From a virus, in IMG/VR virus record IMGVR_UViG_3300027806_000009, positions 1-49,787 of that record: a stretch of 49,787 bases of DNA. One strand, written 5' to 3'. Of this stretch, positions 35,068 to 41,442 are shown piece by piece. A program made the position numbers and the translations under genes. The stretch's first letter is position 1. Each line of letters begins with the position of its first letter. The notes below the pieces were generated by a model that saw only the letters and a program-made list of their open reading frames with translations, did not search any database and was not told the DNA's origin.

Positions 35068-35196
35068 ATGACCACCTCAAACCCAACCGGCAAGCCAACC
35101 ACCGCGTCAGCCACCACCCCGCCCGGACGGACGATCGCCTTGCCCATCAACCTGTTGGGCAAGGTGTGGCTTCGGTATGTGCCAATCAGCCCTTGA
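35068..35196 (+). CDS. 42-residue protein (hypothetical)
   Basis: ATG 35068 follows a strong CAAGGAG. The peptide is Thr/Pro-rich at first, then hydrophobic (TIALPINLLGKVWLRYVPISP). It is the last rightward gene and overlaps the 3' end of the minus-strand DUF551-like gene by 11 bases. Only the ribosome site and the open frame support it. Confidence 0.45.
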   Translation: MTTSNPTGKPTTASATTPPGRTIALPINLLGKVWLRYVPISP

Positions 35197-35665
35197 TGGG
35201 TAGGGGTTTCCAGCAGGTTACACACGGTAACTCGACTTTGAGATCGCCCATTGCGGTTCCCTTGATGGTCTTGAACCAAGTAAAACCCGGACTCCGCCAG
35301 TTGGAATGGTTGCCTGGCGGCTCTCTTTTCTCTGTATAGGCGACCTCAACGCTACCGCCCATGTTGATCGTGAACGCCAGCACTTCGACACCCGGATCGG
35401 GCAACTTGTCTTCGACCTTGAACCAACTGTCGTTTACCCGATGCTCGACGGTGGGCGGAGTGGTTTGGATACCGCGAGTAAAATCGGGCAGCGGGCGAGG
35501 CGCAGTGATCCGCTCCTTCAGATGCTCAGACACCGCCTTGATCGCCGCCAACCGACTTTGGGCTATAGCCCTCTGGAACTCTCCCTCCCCATCAACTAGT
35601 GCAGCCTCCCGGTCTTGGGCACGCTCCAGCAGGCCCAGCACGATAACGATGTCGTTGGTGGTCAT
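35186..35665 (-). CDS. DUF551-like protein, 159 aa
   Basis: The sequence WFKVEDKLPDPGVEVLAFTINMGGSVEVAYTEKRE, taken in parts, followed by a Trp-rich region and a final VTCWKPLPIKG, fits the DUF551 plan (W..v...LP..g..VL, ending in THWMPLP). The front is helical. AAGGAGG precedes the ATG on the minus strand. The 5536 product is a likely plus-strand relative. The domain function is unknown. Confidence 0.7.
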   Translation of the reverse strand: MTTNDIVIVLGLLERAQDREAALVDGEGEFQRAIAQSRLAAIKAVSEHLKERITAPRPLPDFTRGIQTTPPTVEHRVNDSWFKVEDKLPDPGVEVLAFTINMGGSVEVAYTEKREPPGNHSNWRSPGFTWFKTIKGTAMGDLKVELPCVTCWKPLPIKG

Positions 35666-35827
35666 ACCGCCTCCTTACCCCAAGTCTACCCCCCAACCCC
35701 GGTGCCGTCCAACGGCTTGATAGGGTTTGCCCCGCCGGGGAGTTTACACACCCGCTACGATCGCCCAGAAGCCTCCCCAATCCCCGGACGGCCCACGGGT
35801 GGGCAAAGGGCGCAGAACGCCTCCCCG

Positions 35828-36154
35828 TCAATCGTGGGGCGATTGTGGGGCAGGTCGGGGGATTGGGTTGCACAGTTCACGAAAGATGGCATCAACCTGC
35901 TTCTGGGCCTCACGTTCCCAATGTTTCTGACAGGCAGCAACCCCGAACTCCAAGGTCGGGCATGGTCCGTAGTCCTCGGCTTTCATACGACTTGGCGGAA
36001 CCACCCGCATCCAGTGGAAGCCGCCACGCCAGAAGTGGACCATGTAGGTAAAACCCTCTAGCGGGTTGGCAACCCATACATCCTGCGCAGCGGGTGCCTG
36101 CCCTTCGCCCGTCTCCAGATAAACCCTGGCAAACTCCAACTTCTTCGGTTTCAT
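35828..36154 (-). CDS. Hypothetical protein, 108 aa; paralogue of the 6017 gene
   Basis: It begins MKPKKLEFARV and contains a central Phe/Trp-rich part (FTYMVHFWRGGFHWMRV) and a helix CQKHWEREAQKQVDAIF; both ends match the 6017 product. GGGAGG precedes the ATG. It is the first gene of the only leftward operon, whose promoter should lie in the region to the right. The 162-base gap to the next leftward gene (35666-35827) shows no convincing gene. Confidence 0.7.
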   Translation of the reverse strand: MKPKKLEFARVYLETGEGQAPAAQDVWVANPLEGFTYMVHFWRGGFHWMRVVPPSRMKAEDYGPCPTLEFGVAACQKHWEREAQKQVDAIFRELCNPIPRPAPQSPHD

Positions 36155-36344
36155 TGCGCCTCCCTGTGCCCAAGTCTAGCAGCAACTTACAGAGAAGCAA
36201 GTTCGGATCACAGGTGATACAACTCCCGCCAGTTCTACCCATGAAACGGGAAAAACGATAGAACTGCGCGCAGAGGTGCAAGGTGAGGCACTTTTGCAGA
36301 TGACCGAGTTTTCAGATGCGTGTCATTGTGGGGGTATCGATCCA

Positions 36345-36780
36345 AGGCTGGCCGCGTGCTTCCCCCCTCTACCCCCCCGTCGAGCGTGCCGCGTGTGCCT
36401 GCGGTCTGGCAAACCGCGTGCATCCGCTGTGTTTGCTGCACTTCTACGCTCTGTGTGCTGTGTTGTGTGCAGTGTGCGTGCTGCTTCAGCCCGGATTCGT
36501 CGAGTGTGTGTGCTACTTGAGAGTGAGTCGCAGCGTACGTGCGCGTGTGCGTTCGTATTACCCTTTTTTCCCTTCCCTTTCTTCCCTTTCCCCAGTCCGG
36601 CACACCTTACCCTTTTTTCTTCACGTTCTCTCTGTGCTGCTTTCTCTCTCTGCGTGTGCGTGTGCGTGCATCCGTCCTTGCCAGCACCTTGCACCTGGTG
36701 CACGACCCTTGCACCTTTGCGCGTGTGTGCAACCCTTGACAGATGCGTGTAGGAGTCGAGGGTGTTTGCTTCCTTCCTTT
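36345..36780 (+). other. A-poor, pyrimidine/GT-rich skewed tract
   Basis: A hand count for 36361-36720 gives 32 A in 360 bases. Inside are a pure 33-base pyrimidine run (36561-36593), a 21-base perfect purine/pyrimidine alternation of GTGTGC type (36651-36671), repeats of CCTTGCACC, and a small palindrome with arms TGCACC and GGTGCA around one T. Such sequence favours triplex, Z-DNA or R-loop formation. No protein-coding sense is visible. Confidence 0.8.
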
Positions 36781-36795
36781 GCACCCGAACATACC

Positions 36796-36832
36796 GGGGG
36801 CGGAGGGGGGGGGAGGGGGTGTGGGGGAGGGG
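36796..36832 (+). other. G-quadruplex-prone run
   Basis: The plus strand has runs of five, nine, five, five and four G separated by one to three bases. This satisfies the usual rule for an intramolecular G-quadruplex. It ends the skewed tract and lies about 90 bases before the AT-rich promoter zone. Confidence 0.75.
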
Positions 36833-36980
36833 TGTTTGGCTTAGCGTGCGTCTTGGGTTGTTTCATGCTTCGTTCCTTCGCATGATTTGCCACTCGCATA
36901 TATTAGACACTTTATCGGGGTGTTATCGGCCATTCTTGCGCTGTAGATATGCTAACGGAATGCGAGCAAACGTGCTAACT

Positions 36981-37065
36981 TGATAGGTTGGCAAGAATCT
37001 TTGGAAATATCGTGCGGATTGTTGGCATTGTTGCCGATAGTGTGGTATGATAGGTTGTCGGGAAT
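36981..37065 (+). promoter_or_regulatory. Direct-repeat operator candidate over early promoter
   Basis: Two 18-bp near-identical sites, 36981-36998 and 37048-37065, share TGATAGGTTG and GAAT with three differences. The second overlaps the -10 box at 37046-37051. TTATCGG is also repeated at 36912 and 36923. Repeats at a promoter suggest repressor control (inference). Confidence 0.5.
37022..37051 (+). promoter_or_regulatory. Sigma70-like early promoter
   Basis: TTGGCA (37022-37027) and TATGAT (37046-37051) are separated by 18 bases. The start of the first early gene follows 43 bases later with AGGAG upstream. This would let host RNA polymerase transcribe the early region. Confidence 0.6.
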
Positions 37066-37093
37066 GATCCCGGCCACAATAGGAGTATCGACG

Positions 37094-37456
37094 ATGAGTA
37101 AGTACCTTTACCCCAATCGTGCATCAGCCGAGTCTGCATACCGCGATGAGTCTGCCAAGGTTATGGCAGCCGAATGGATGCTTTGCCACAAGCCCGAGTG
37201 GACTGGATCAACTGGCAAAATCAAGGGCAGCGACTCGCGCTACACCATGCGGGCATGGGTTCGGTCGTCGGGTTACGTGAACTATGCCATTACTCACGAG
37301 TGCGATGGACAGCATCCTAGCACCACGATCGGCACCGACCTCCGCAAAGATGGGGCAGCCCGTGCAGCCATTTACGTACCGGGGCACGATACCGAGTTGT
37401 GCGCAGTCCGTGAACTCTGGCACGATGCTCTGGCGTTCGCGTCTGGCGCATTCTAA
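37094..37456 (+). CDS. First early gene, hypothetical protein, 120 aa
   Basis: ATG 37094 follows AGGAGT. The protein has YLYPNRASAESAYRDESAKVMAAEW at the front, a strand-rich Ser/Arg/Thr middle, and ends with HDALAFASGAF. Its position right after the divergent promoter makes it the first rightward early product. T7-like phages use this slot for host-takeover proteins, but no family is recognised. Confidence 0.65.
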   Translation: MSKYLYPNRASAESAYRDESAKVMAAEWMLCHKPEWTGSTGKIKGSDSRYTMRAWVRSSGYVNYAITHECDGQHPSTTIGTDLRKDGAARAAIYVPGHDTELCAVRELWHDALAFASGAF

Positions 37457-37484
37457 CCACCCCACCCCCGCCACCCTTTACCAA

Positions 37485-37527
37485 GGCTGGCGCGGATTGT
37501 TTCTTCACCACTTTCAGGAGGATCACC
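37485..37527 (+). promoter_or_regulatory. Intergenic linker with GGCTGGCGC and SD
   Basis: The gap contains GGCTGGCGCGGATT and then TTTCAGGAGG. The same linker order recurs at 38811, 39549 and 40518 before other early genes. CGCCA upstream can pair with TGGCG, so it may form a small hairpin. Confidence 0.5.
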
Positions 37528-37528
37528 A

Positions 37529-37939
37529 ATGCCAAAGCCAGCCGCACGTACCGTTGCCGCGTTCGATCGTATCGCCGGTAGTTCGATGTTCCGAACAGAC
37601 GGTGCGGATATCGACCTCTGCCCGGCACTGATCGAACTGGCCCAAGCCGTCCATGCCGAGCCGTCCGATAACGATGCGTGGCTTAGCCTTGGCGAGTTTG
37701 GGGAGTTCACCTGCCCCGACCTGATCGTAGGGGCATATTGGGCCTTGAGCGAGTGGCATGCGGGCCAGTATTCGCCCGAGTACGCCGCATTGTCCGCGCT
37801 GGGCGATGTATTCCAGCCCGGCATGAGTTCGCAGCCCACCGATGACGAACAGCCCGAATACTACCCGTACAAGGCAATCGGCGAATACTTCGCAGCCAAG
37901 GCTAGCAAACCAAGGGGGTTGGATTCGGTAGAGGTCTAA
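37529..37939 (+). CDS. Hypothetical early protein, 136 aa
   Basis: The protein is acidic. It has an ordered middle (DIDLCPALIELAQAVHAEP, LIVGAYWALSEWHAGQYSPEY) and a tail rich in Asp, Gln and Tyr. A strong TTTCAGGAGG precedes the ATG. Small acidic early proteins can be DNA mimics or host-enzyme inhibitors, but nothing here proves that. The stop lies at the start of an 82-bp repeat. Confidence 0.6.
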   Translation: MPKPAARTVAAFDRIAGSSMFRTDGADIDLCPALIELAQAVHAEPSDNDAWLSLGEFGEFTCPDLIVGAYWALSEWHAGQYSPEYAALSALGDVFQPGMSSQPTDDEQPEYYPYKAIGEYFAAKASKPRGLDSVEV

Positions 37940-38020
37940 CCCCACCCGCGCCGGCCCAACGGCCCGCGCGTGTATTCGTTGGCGATGCTGCCAGCGTAAA
38001 CACAGGAGGATCGAATATGG
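37939..38020 (+). repeat. 82-bp perfect direct repeat, copy 1
   Basis: Identical to 38365-38446. It includes a strong hairpin (CGCGCCGGCC, loop CAAC, GGCCCGCGCG with one mismatch), then a GTAAAC segment, AGGAGGATCGAAT and the ATG of the next gene plus one base. It carries a whole leader: hairpin, SD and start. Confidence 0.95.
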
Positions 38021-38361
38021 CACGGAGCGTAACACTGGAAGATGGTACGAAAGCCTATGCATTTGGGCGCGATGGGCTGTACGTCGCTAGCCCGGAGCGC
38101 GCGGGCAAGCGTTACCGGGTGAGTGGCTACGACGGTATCGCGTTCTACGTCGCCGGGGCCATCGTCGAACCTACGGAGGTCTACGACGACGAAACAGGCG
38201 AGCACGTCGGATACGACTACTGCCCATCCGGTAGCCTTGCGTGCGTGATGGTTGGGGATGACCGGATACACGCAGTAGAGGGGGACGAGGTGGCCGAGAT
38301 TGGGGAAAATGACTATTGCCACGAGTGCGGGCAGATCGGGTGCAAGCACGATGGGCGATAG
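38017..38361 (+). CDS. Hypothetical early protein, 114 aa, with Cys/His end
   Basis: Strand-rich sequence (VTLEDGTKAYAFGRDGLYVA, YDGIAFYVAGAIVEP), acidic, ending YCHECGQIGCKHDGR. The final CxxC...CxH could bind zinc. Its start codon lies inside the 82-bp repeat. No family recognised. Confidence 0.6.
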   Translation: MARSVTLEDGTKAYAFGRDGLYVASPERAGKRYRVSGYDGIAFYVAGAIVEPTEVYDDETGEHVGYDYCPSGSLACVMVGDDRIHAVEGDEVAEIGENDYCHECGQIGCKHDGR

Positions 38362-38364
38362 CCC

Positions 38365-38446
38365 ACCCCACCCGCGCCGGCCCAACGGCCCGCGCGTGTA
38401 TTCGTTGGCGATGCTGCCAGCGTAAACACAGGAGGATCGAATATGG
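38365..38446 (+). repeat. 82-bp perfect direct repeat, copy 2
   Basis: The second copy of the leader at 37939-38020, 426 bp downstream. It supplies the hairpin, ribosome site and ATG of the 38443 gene. Recombination between copies would delete the 38017 gene exactly. Confidence 0.95.
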
Positions 38447-38787
38447 TTCCCAATCTGCTAACCCTTCCAGCCCGCATCGTCTCGGAAGCCCGCTCGGGCG
38501 TTGCCTTTCACTACATCGAATCTAATGGCTATTCGGATGCCCATAAGCACGAGTTAGCCACTACGCTGGCCAAGGTCGCCGTGGATGCCATGATGCGCGA
38601 CCCTTGGGCGCGTGTTACTCTGGTAACGGATCAACACCACGGGGTTGGCATCAGCGTAGGGGATAGCAAGGAACGCCCGACGGTTGAACTTCTGCGCATC
38701 CCGGCATCGTGGCCGGTAGATCACGCCGCATCGGCCATCCGTAAGGAACTGTCTCGGGTGCCGATCTATCGCAACCACACCACCTAA
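38443..38787 (+). CDS. Hypothetical early protein, 114 aa
   Basis: A mixed helix/strand protein (HKHELATTLAKVAVDAMMRDPWARVTLVTD, then TVELLRIPASWPVDHAASAIRKEL). It has the same length as its upstream neighbour and the same leader, but the proteins do not look alike. Function unknown. Confidence 0.6.
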   Translation: MVPNLLTLPARIVSEARSGVAFHYIESNGYSDAHKHELATTLAKVAVDAMMRDPWARVTLVTDQHHGVGISVGDSKERPTVELLRIPASWPVDHAASAIRKELSRVPIYRNHTT

Positions 38788-38866
38788 CCCACCCTGCCCC
38801 CGCCTGAAAAGGCTGGCGCAGGCTTCCCGCGTGCAATGCCGCACGAGGATACCAGGAGTAGGAACC

Positions 38867-39091
38867 GTGAACATTGGCGAACATAAAACGCTGGAAAGTG
38901 CCGTATCGACTATGCAAATGCTCCGTGGGTGCAAACCCTTCCAATACTCGGGCAAATGGCACGTTGCCGTAACACTGGACGGCCAAGGCGTTGCCTACCG
39001 CAACCGCCACGACTTATCGCGCCGCATGGCTAAAGACATCCAGGCAACCGCGCAGGGCTGCGGCTCCTACCGCGTGGCAACGGTTGGCTAA
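38867..39091 (+). CDS. Hypothetical early protein, 74 aa
   Basis: GTG 38867 is chosen because CCAGGAG lies upstream; the frame is open further but without a ribosome site. The protein has GKWHVAVTLDGQGVAY and a basic helix (NRHDLSRRMAKDIQATAQ), and ends CGSYRVATVG. The upstream gap has GGCTGGCGC and a short hairpin (GCCT / AGGC). Confidence 0.55.
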   Translation: MNIGEHKTLESAVSTMQMLRGCKPFQYSGKWHVAVTLDGQGVAYRNRHDLSRRMAKDIQATAQGCGSYRVATVG

Positions 39092-39098
39092 CCCATCC

Positions 39099-39150
39099 GG
39101 CGCGGCCTAACCGCCGCGCCCGATCTTCACCGGCCCTAATGCGGGGCCGG
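39099..39150 (+). promoter_or_regulatory. Tandem GC hairpins between early genes
   Basis: GGCGCGGC and GCCGCGCC pair perfectly with a 6-base loop (39099-39120). CCGGCCC and GGGCCGG pair with a 7-base loop (39130-39150). TTTCAGGAG follows. They may end transcripts, protect mRNA ends or guide processing. Confidence 0.6.
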
Positions 39151-39172
39151 CGCACTTTCAGGAGTAGGAACA

Positions 39173-39544
39173 ATGGGAACGATCACGAAAACGAATGAGC
39201 GGCAGGCCAGGCGGCTTTTGGTGGCGGCAACGATCGCCAAGCGGTCTACGGCGTGCTCCCCGTGGGGCGCGGCCACAGATGCGGCCCGGCTCCGCACCCT
39301 TGCCAAGCGGCTGGACACCTACAACGAGGCGGTGTGTAACCGGCCAATGTCCGAACGCGAATACAAGGCGGCGGATGGTTGGCAGCGCGAGGTGGAGCGG
39401 ATCGCCCACCTCCACGGCGCATCGGTTCACTTCGGCGGCGACCCGCGCGGCCCAGCGGTGCGGCTCTATTGGCCCGACATGATCCCCGCTGGCGGCGACC
39501 CCGACACCTACTCGGATCGGATGCTACCCGTCGAGATCGACTAA
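39173..39544 (+). CDS. Hypothetical early protein, 123 aa
   Basis: The first 60 residues are basic and helical (TNERQARRLLVAATIAKRS, ARLRTLAKRLDTYNEAV); the rest contains VHFGGDPRGPAVRLYWPDM. ATG 39173 follows TTTCAGGAG. No family recognised. Confidence 0.6.
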   Translation: MGTITKTNERQARRLLVAATIAKRSTACSPWGAATDAARLRTLAKRLDTYNEAVCNRPMSEREYKAADGWQREVERIAHLHGASVHFGGDPRGPAVRLYWPDMIPAGGDPDTYSDRMLPVEID

Positions 39545-39611
39545 ACAAGGCTGGCGCACCCCACCGGGTCCGCCAACCATTCGCACTACGTGAGGGTAAG
39601 GAGTAAGGACA

Positions 39612-39902
39612 ATGCAAAAAATATCCCCGGACACATTGATACGGCTGATGCTGGCAACCGCTCGGCAACCATGCACAAAAAGTAGCGACGATGAGTGGTG
39701 TCTGGAGATGCTAAAACTGTGCGAGACATTTTACAACCAAGGAGCAAACGACCTTGCCATCGTGCGGGATAGGCTGGACGAGTTAGAATCAGAATGCCGG
39801 GTAGCCCTTCGCGTCGTAGAGGGTCCGAATATGCCAAATGGTGCGGCAAAACTTCAACTGATAACGGTTCTTGCGGGCGCAATCAGCAAGGCCAGCGCAT
39901 GA
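39612..39902 (+). CDS. Hypothetical early protein, 96 aa
   Basis: Helical protein (TLIRLMLATARQPCTKSSDDEW, DLAIVRDRLDELESECRVALRVVEG). ATG 39612 follows AAGGAG. The linker before it again has GGCTGGCGC. Unknown function. Confidence 0.6.
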   Translation: MQKISPDTLIRLMLATARQPCTKSSDDEWCLEMLKLCETFYNQGANDLAIVRDRLDELESECRVALRVVEGPNMPNGAAKLQLITVLAGAISKASA

Positions 39903-39962
39903 TCCCCGCCCCATCCCCCCACGGGGGGAGCGGGCCGCAATCACGCGGATAGGAGCAAGGAA

Positions 39963-40283
39963 ATGGACAAGGTTAGCAAGGCTGGCGGACACACACCGGG
40001 CGATTGGCGGGTCAGCCGTGGAGCGGGCGGCGACCCGTTCTCTATCGAGGCTTCGACGCGAACCATCGCGGCTATCAAAACCGTGCGTGATGAGTCTGAA
40101 GCCAACGCTCGCCTAATCGCCGCCGCGCCCGATCTGCTTGCGGCACTGGACGAACTGCTGTACCACCGCCGCTACCCAAGCGGGTTCCTGTCCCAACCGG
40201 CCATCACACGCAACGCCAAGATCGAAGCCGCCGCCAGCGCCGCCATCGCCAAGGCCACCGGCGCGGAAGGGGGTGGGGAGTGA
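39963..40283 (+). CDS. Phage early protein with HTPG...ANARLIAAAPDLL pattern, 106 aa
   Basis: The layout GGHTPGDWRVSRG, then IAAIKTVRDESEANARLIAAAPDLLAALDELL, is a very common small phage domain of unknown role, often near replication or early genes. Front and core match it well here. GGAG precedes the ATG. The 43894 product carries a weaker copy of the same plan. Confidence 0.75.
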   Translation: MDKVSKAGGHTPGDWRVSRGAGGDPFSIEASTRTIAAIKTVRDESEANARLIAAAPDLLAALDELLYHRRYPSGFLSQPAITRNAKIEAAASAAIAKATGAEGGGE

Positions 40284-40492
40284 AGAAGCCAACCGAAACA
40301 GAGGAACAAACAGTAGAAAGGCTGGCGCGTACTCTGCCTGCGTCCGCGCTGCGTCGGTACGTCCGCGTCGCCAGATGGACGGCGTGCAATCTGCGGGAGA
40401 AAAAAGCATCGGCCCACAAGATAGCGTACTGGGACAGCCTTGTAGACGTTTACACGCTTGCCGCTTGCCGAGCCTCAGCCCCCACCACCTAA
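40280..40492 (+). CDS. Small basic helical protein, 70 aa
   Basis: GTG 40280 overlaps the previous stop. Helical and basic (EEQTVERLARTLPASALRRYVRVARWTACNLREKKAS). It contains GGCTGGCGC within the coding sequence. It might be a DNA-binding or regulatory peptide; nothing confirms this. Confidence 0.55.
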   Translation: MKKPTETEEQTVERLARTLPASALRRYVRVARWTACNLREKKASAHKIAYWDSLVDVYTLAACRASAPTT

Positions 40493-40553
40493 CACCCTCC
40501 CCGCCACCCTCAAACGAGGCTGGCGCGGATTCACCCCTTACAGGAGATTCGCA

Positions 40554-40970
40554 ATGTGCAAGACGAACGACGTATTCATCCTGAGAGATTCGGCCTGCGT
40601 CGAAGAACTCCCCGCGCCGCGAGATGGCCGCTGGGTCGCCCGCTGGCTGGTCCTCGGCGATCAGGGGCACGACTACACCGTCGCCAAAGACGCGGCGGGC
40701 TGCTGGGGCTGCTCCTGCCCGCGATGGAAGTTCAAGCGAGAGGAGTGTAAACACATCGCCCGCGTGGCGGATTGGCTTCGCACGGAAACCTACTGGGTGT
40801 CGATCATGACCAAGGCTCGCGGCATGGTCCGGTGGTGCCCGAAAACCGCGCACAAGTCGCTGGACGGCGCGCGGGCCGAGGCGATCAAGTTGCGCACACA
40901 ACGCCGCCGACAGGTCCGTATCGAGGTCAAGCACTTTGACCGCGAACCCACCGCGTTTACTTCCCGCTGA
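40554..40970 (+). CDS. SWIM-type zinc finger protein, 138 aa
   Basis: ATG 40554 follows ACAGGAG. Residues about 55-72 (WGCSCPRWKFKREECKHIARV) give the C-x-C-n-C-x-H order of the SWIM domain, a zinc module that binds DNA or proteins. Strand YTVAKDAAG lies before it, as in other SWIM proteins. The C-terminal part is basic. It may be a regulator near the lysogeny block. Confidence 0.7.
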   Translation: MCKTNDVFILRDSACVEELPAPRDGRWVARWLVLGDQGHDYTVAKDAAGCWGCSCPRWKFKREECKHIARVADWLRTETYWVSIMTKARGMVRWCPKTAHKSLDGARAEAIKLRTQRRRQVRIEVKHFDREPTAFTSR

Positions 40971-41002
40971 TCCCTACGCGCCACGCCCTAGCGGGCCTGG
41001 CG

Positions 41003-41251
41003 CGGATTATAAACGACGACCAGAAAATCACTCTCGCTTACGACCCCACCCACCGCAAGGTGGGGTGCGTGCTGTTGCAGGCAGCCTACGGGCTGGGTTC
41101 TGACAGGGGCCTAGTGATGCTGTGGGATACCCAAAAGTGGCTGCTCGCACCGACTCCGACACTCGGAAAGATGACATTCAGCCGCGCCCAGTGGGAAGAA
41201 ATAGCAAAGTCAGACAACGAAGGGCGGAAGCCCAGAAGGATCACACCATGA
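41003..41251 (+). pseudogene. Headless ORF, probably truncated gene
   Basis: The frame is open from 40940 and reads as sensible protein from about 41003 (RIINDDQKITLAYDPTHRK, VLLQAAYGLGSDRGLVMLW, MTFSRAQWEEIAKS). No ATG, GTG or TTG precedes 41060, and the usual SD after the GGCCTGGCGCGGATT linker is missing. It could start at GTG 41060 or ATG 41171, but the good sequence upstream suggests the 5' end was lost. Confidence 0.5.
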
Positions 41252-41442
41252 CAAACACACTTCCACCGTCCGAAACCACTCCCGCACCCGAGAAGAAGAT
41301 CACCGGCCTGCGCGTGTCGAAACAGCACGCCGCCGAACTCAACGAGGCGCGGGAACTCTACCGCGCTCGGACGAACGTGAGCATCAGCATTAGCGACATG
41401 GTGGGCCTGCTGGCACGCCAATACACAAAGGGCAAGGCATGA
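41248..41442 (+). CDS. Ribbon-helix-helix-like protein, 64 aa
   Basis: ATG 41248 has AGAAGGA upstream. After a Pro/Thr-rich arm, residues about 18-62 read ITGLRVSKQHAAELNEARELYRA then VSISISDMVGLLARQY. That matches the strand-helix-helix of Arc/MetJ-type DNA-binding proteins. It overlaps the integrase start by 4 bases, which suits a regulator of integrase or excision. Confidence 0.55.
   Translation: MTNTLPPSETTPAPEKKITGLRVSKQHAAELNEARELYRARTNVSISISDMVGLLARQYTKGKA

Larger units (their letters stand above)
36155..37093. promoter_or_regulatory. Divergent intergenic region (939 bp), no credible gene
   Basis: The gap separates the leftward pair from the rightward early genes. From left to right it holds about 180 bases of ordinary sequence, an A-poor skewed tract (36345-36780), a G-quadruplex-prone run (36796-36832), and an AT-rich promoter zone (36880-37093). 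Long open frames cross the tract on both strands but are low-complexity by-products of the skew. It is the best place for early promoters, lysogeny control, and possibly the physical genome ends, since terminase lies to the left and early genes to the right. Confidence 0.7.

Noticed and set aside
35666-35827. Extra minus-strand gene between the two leftward genes
   Set aside because: Frames exist but have no convincing ribosome site, and the sequence is Pro/Gly/Arg-rich with no motif.
36316-36885. 189-codon open frame over the A-poor tract, and an opposite-strand frame at 36323-36784
   Set aside because: Both are low-complexity products of skewed base composition (Cys/Val/Leu/Ser on one strand, Lys/Arg/Thr on the other). 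Neither has a ribosome site or domain.
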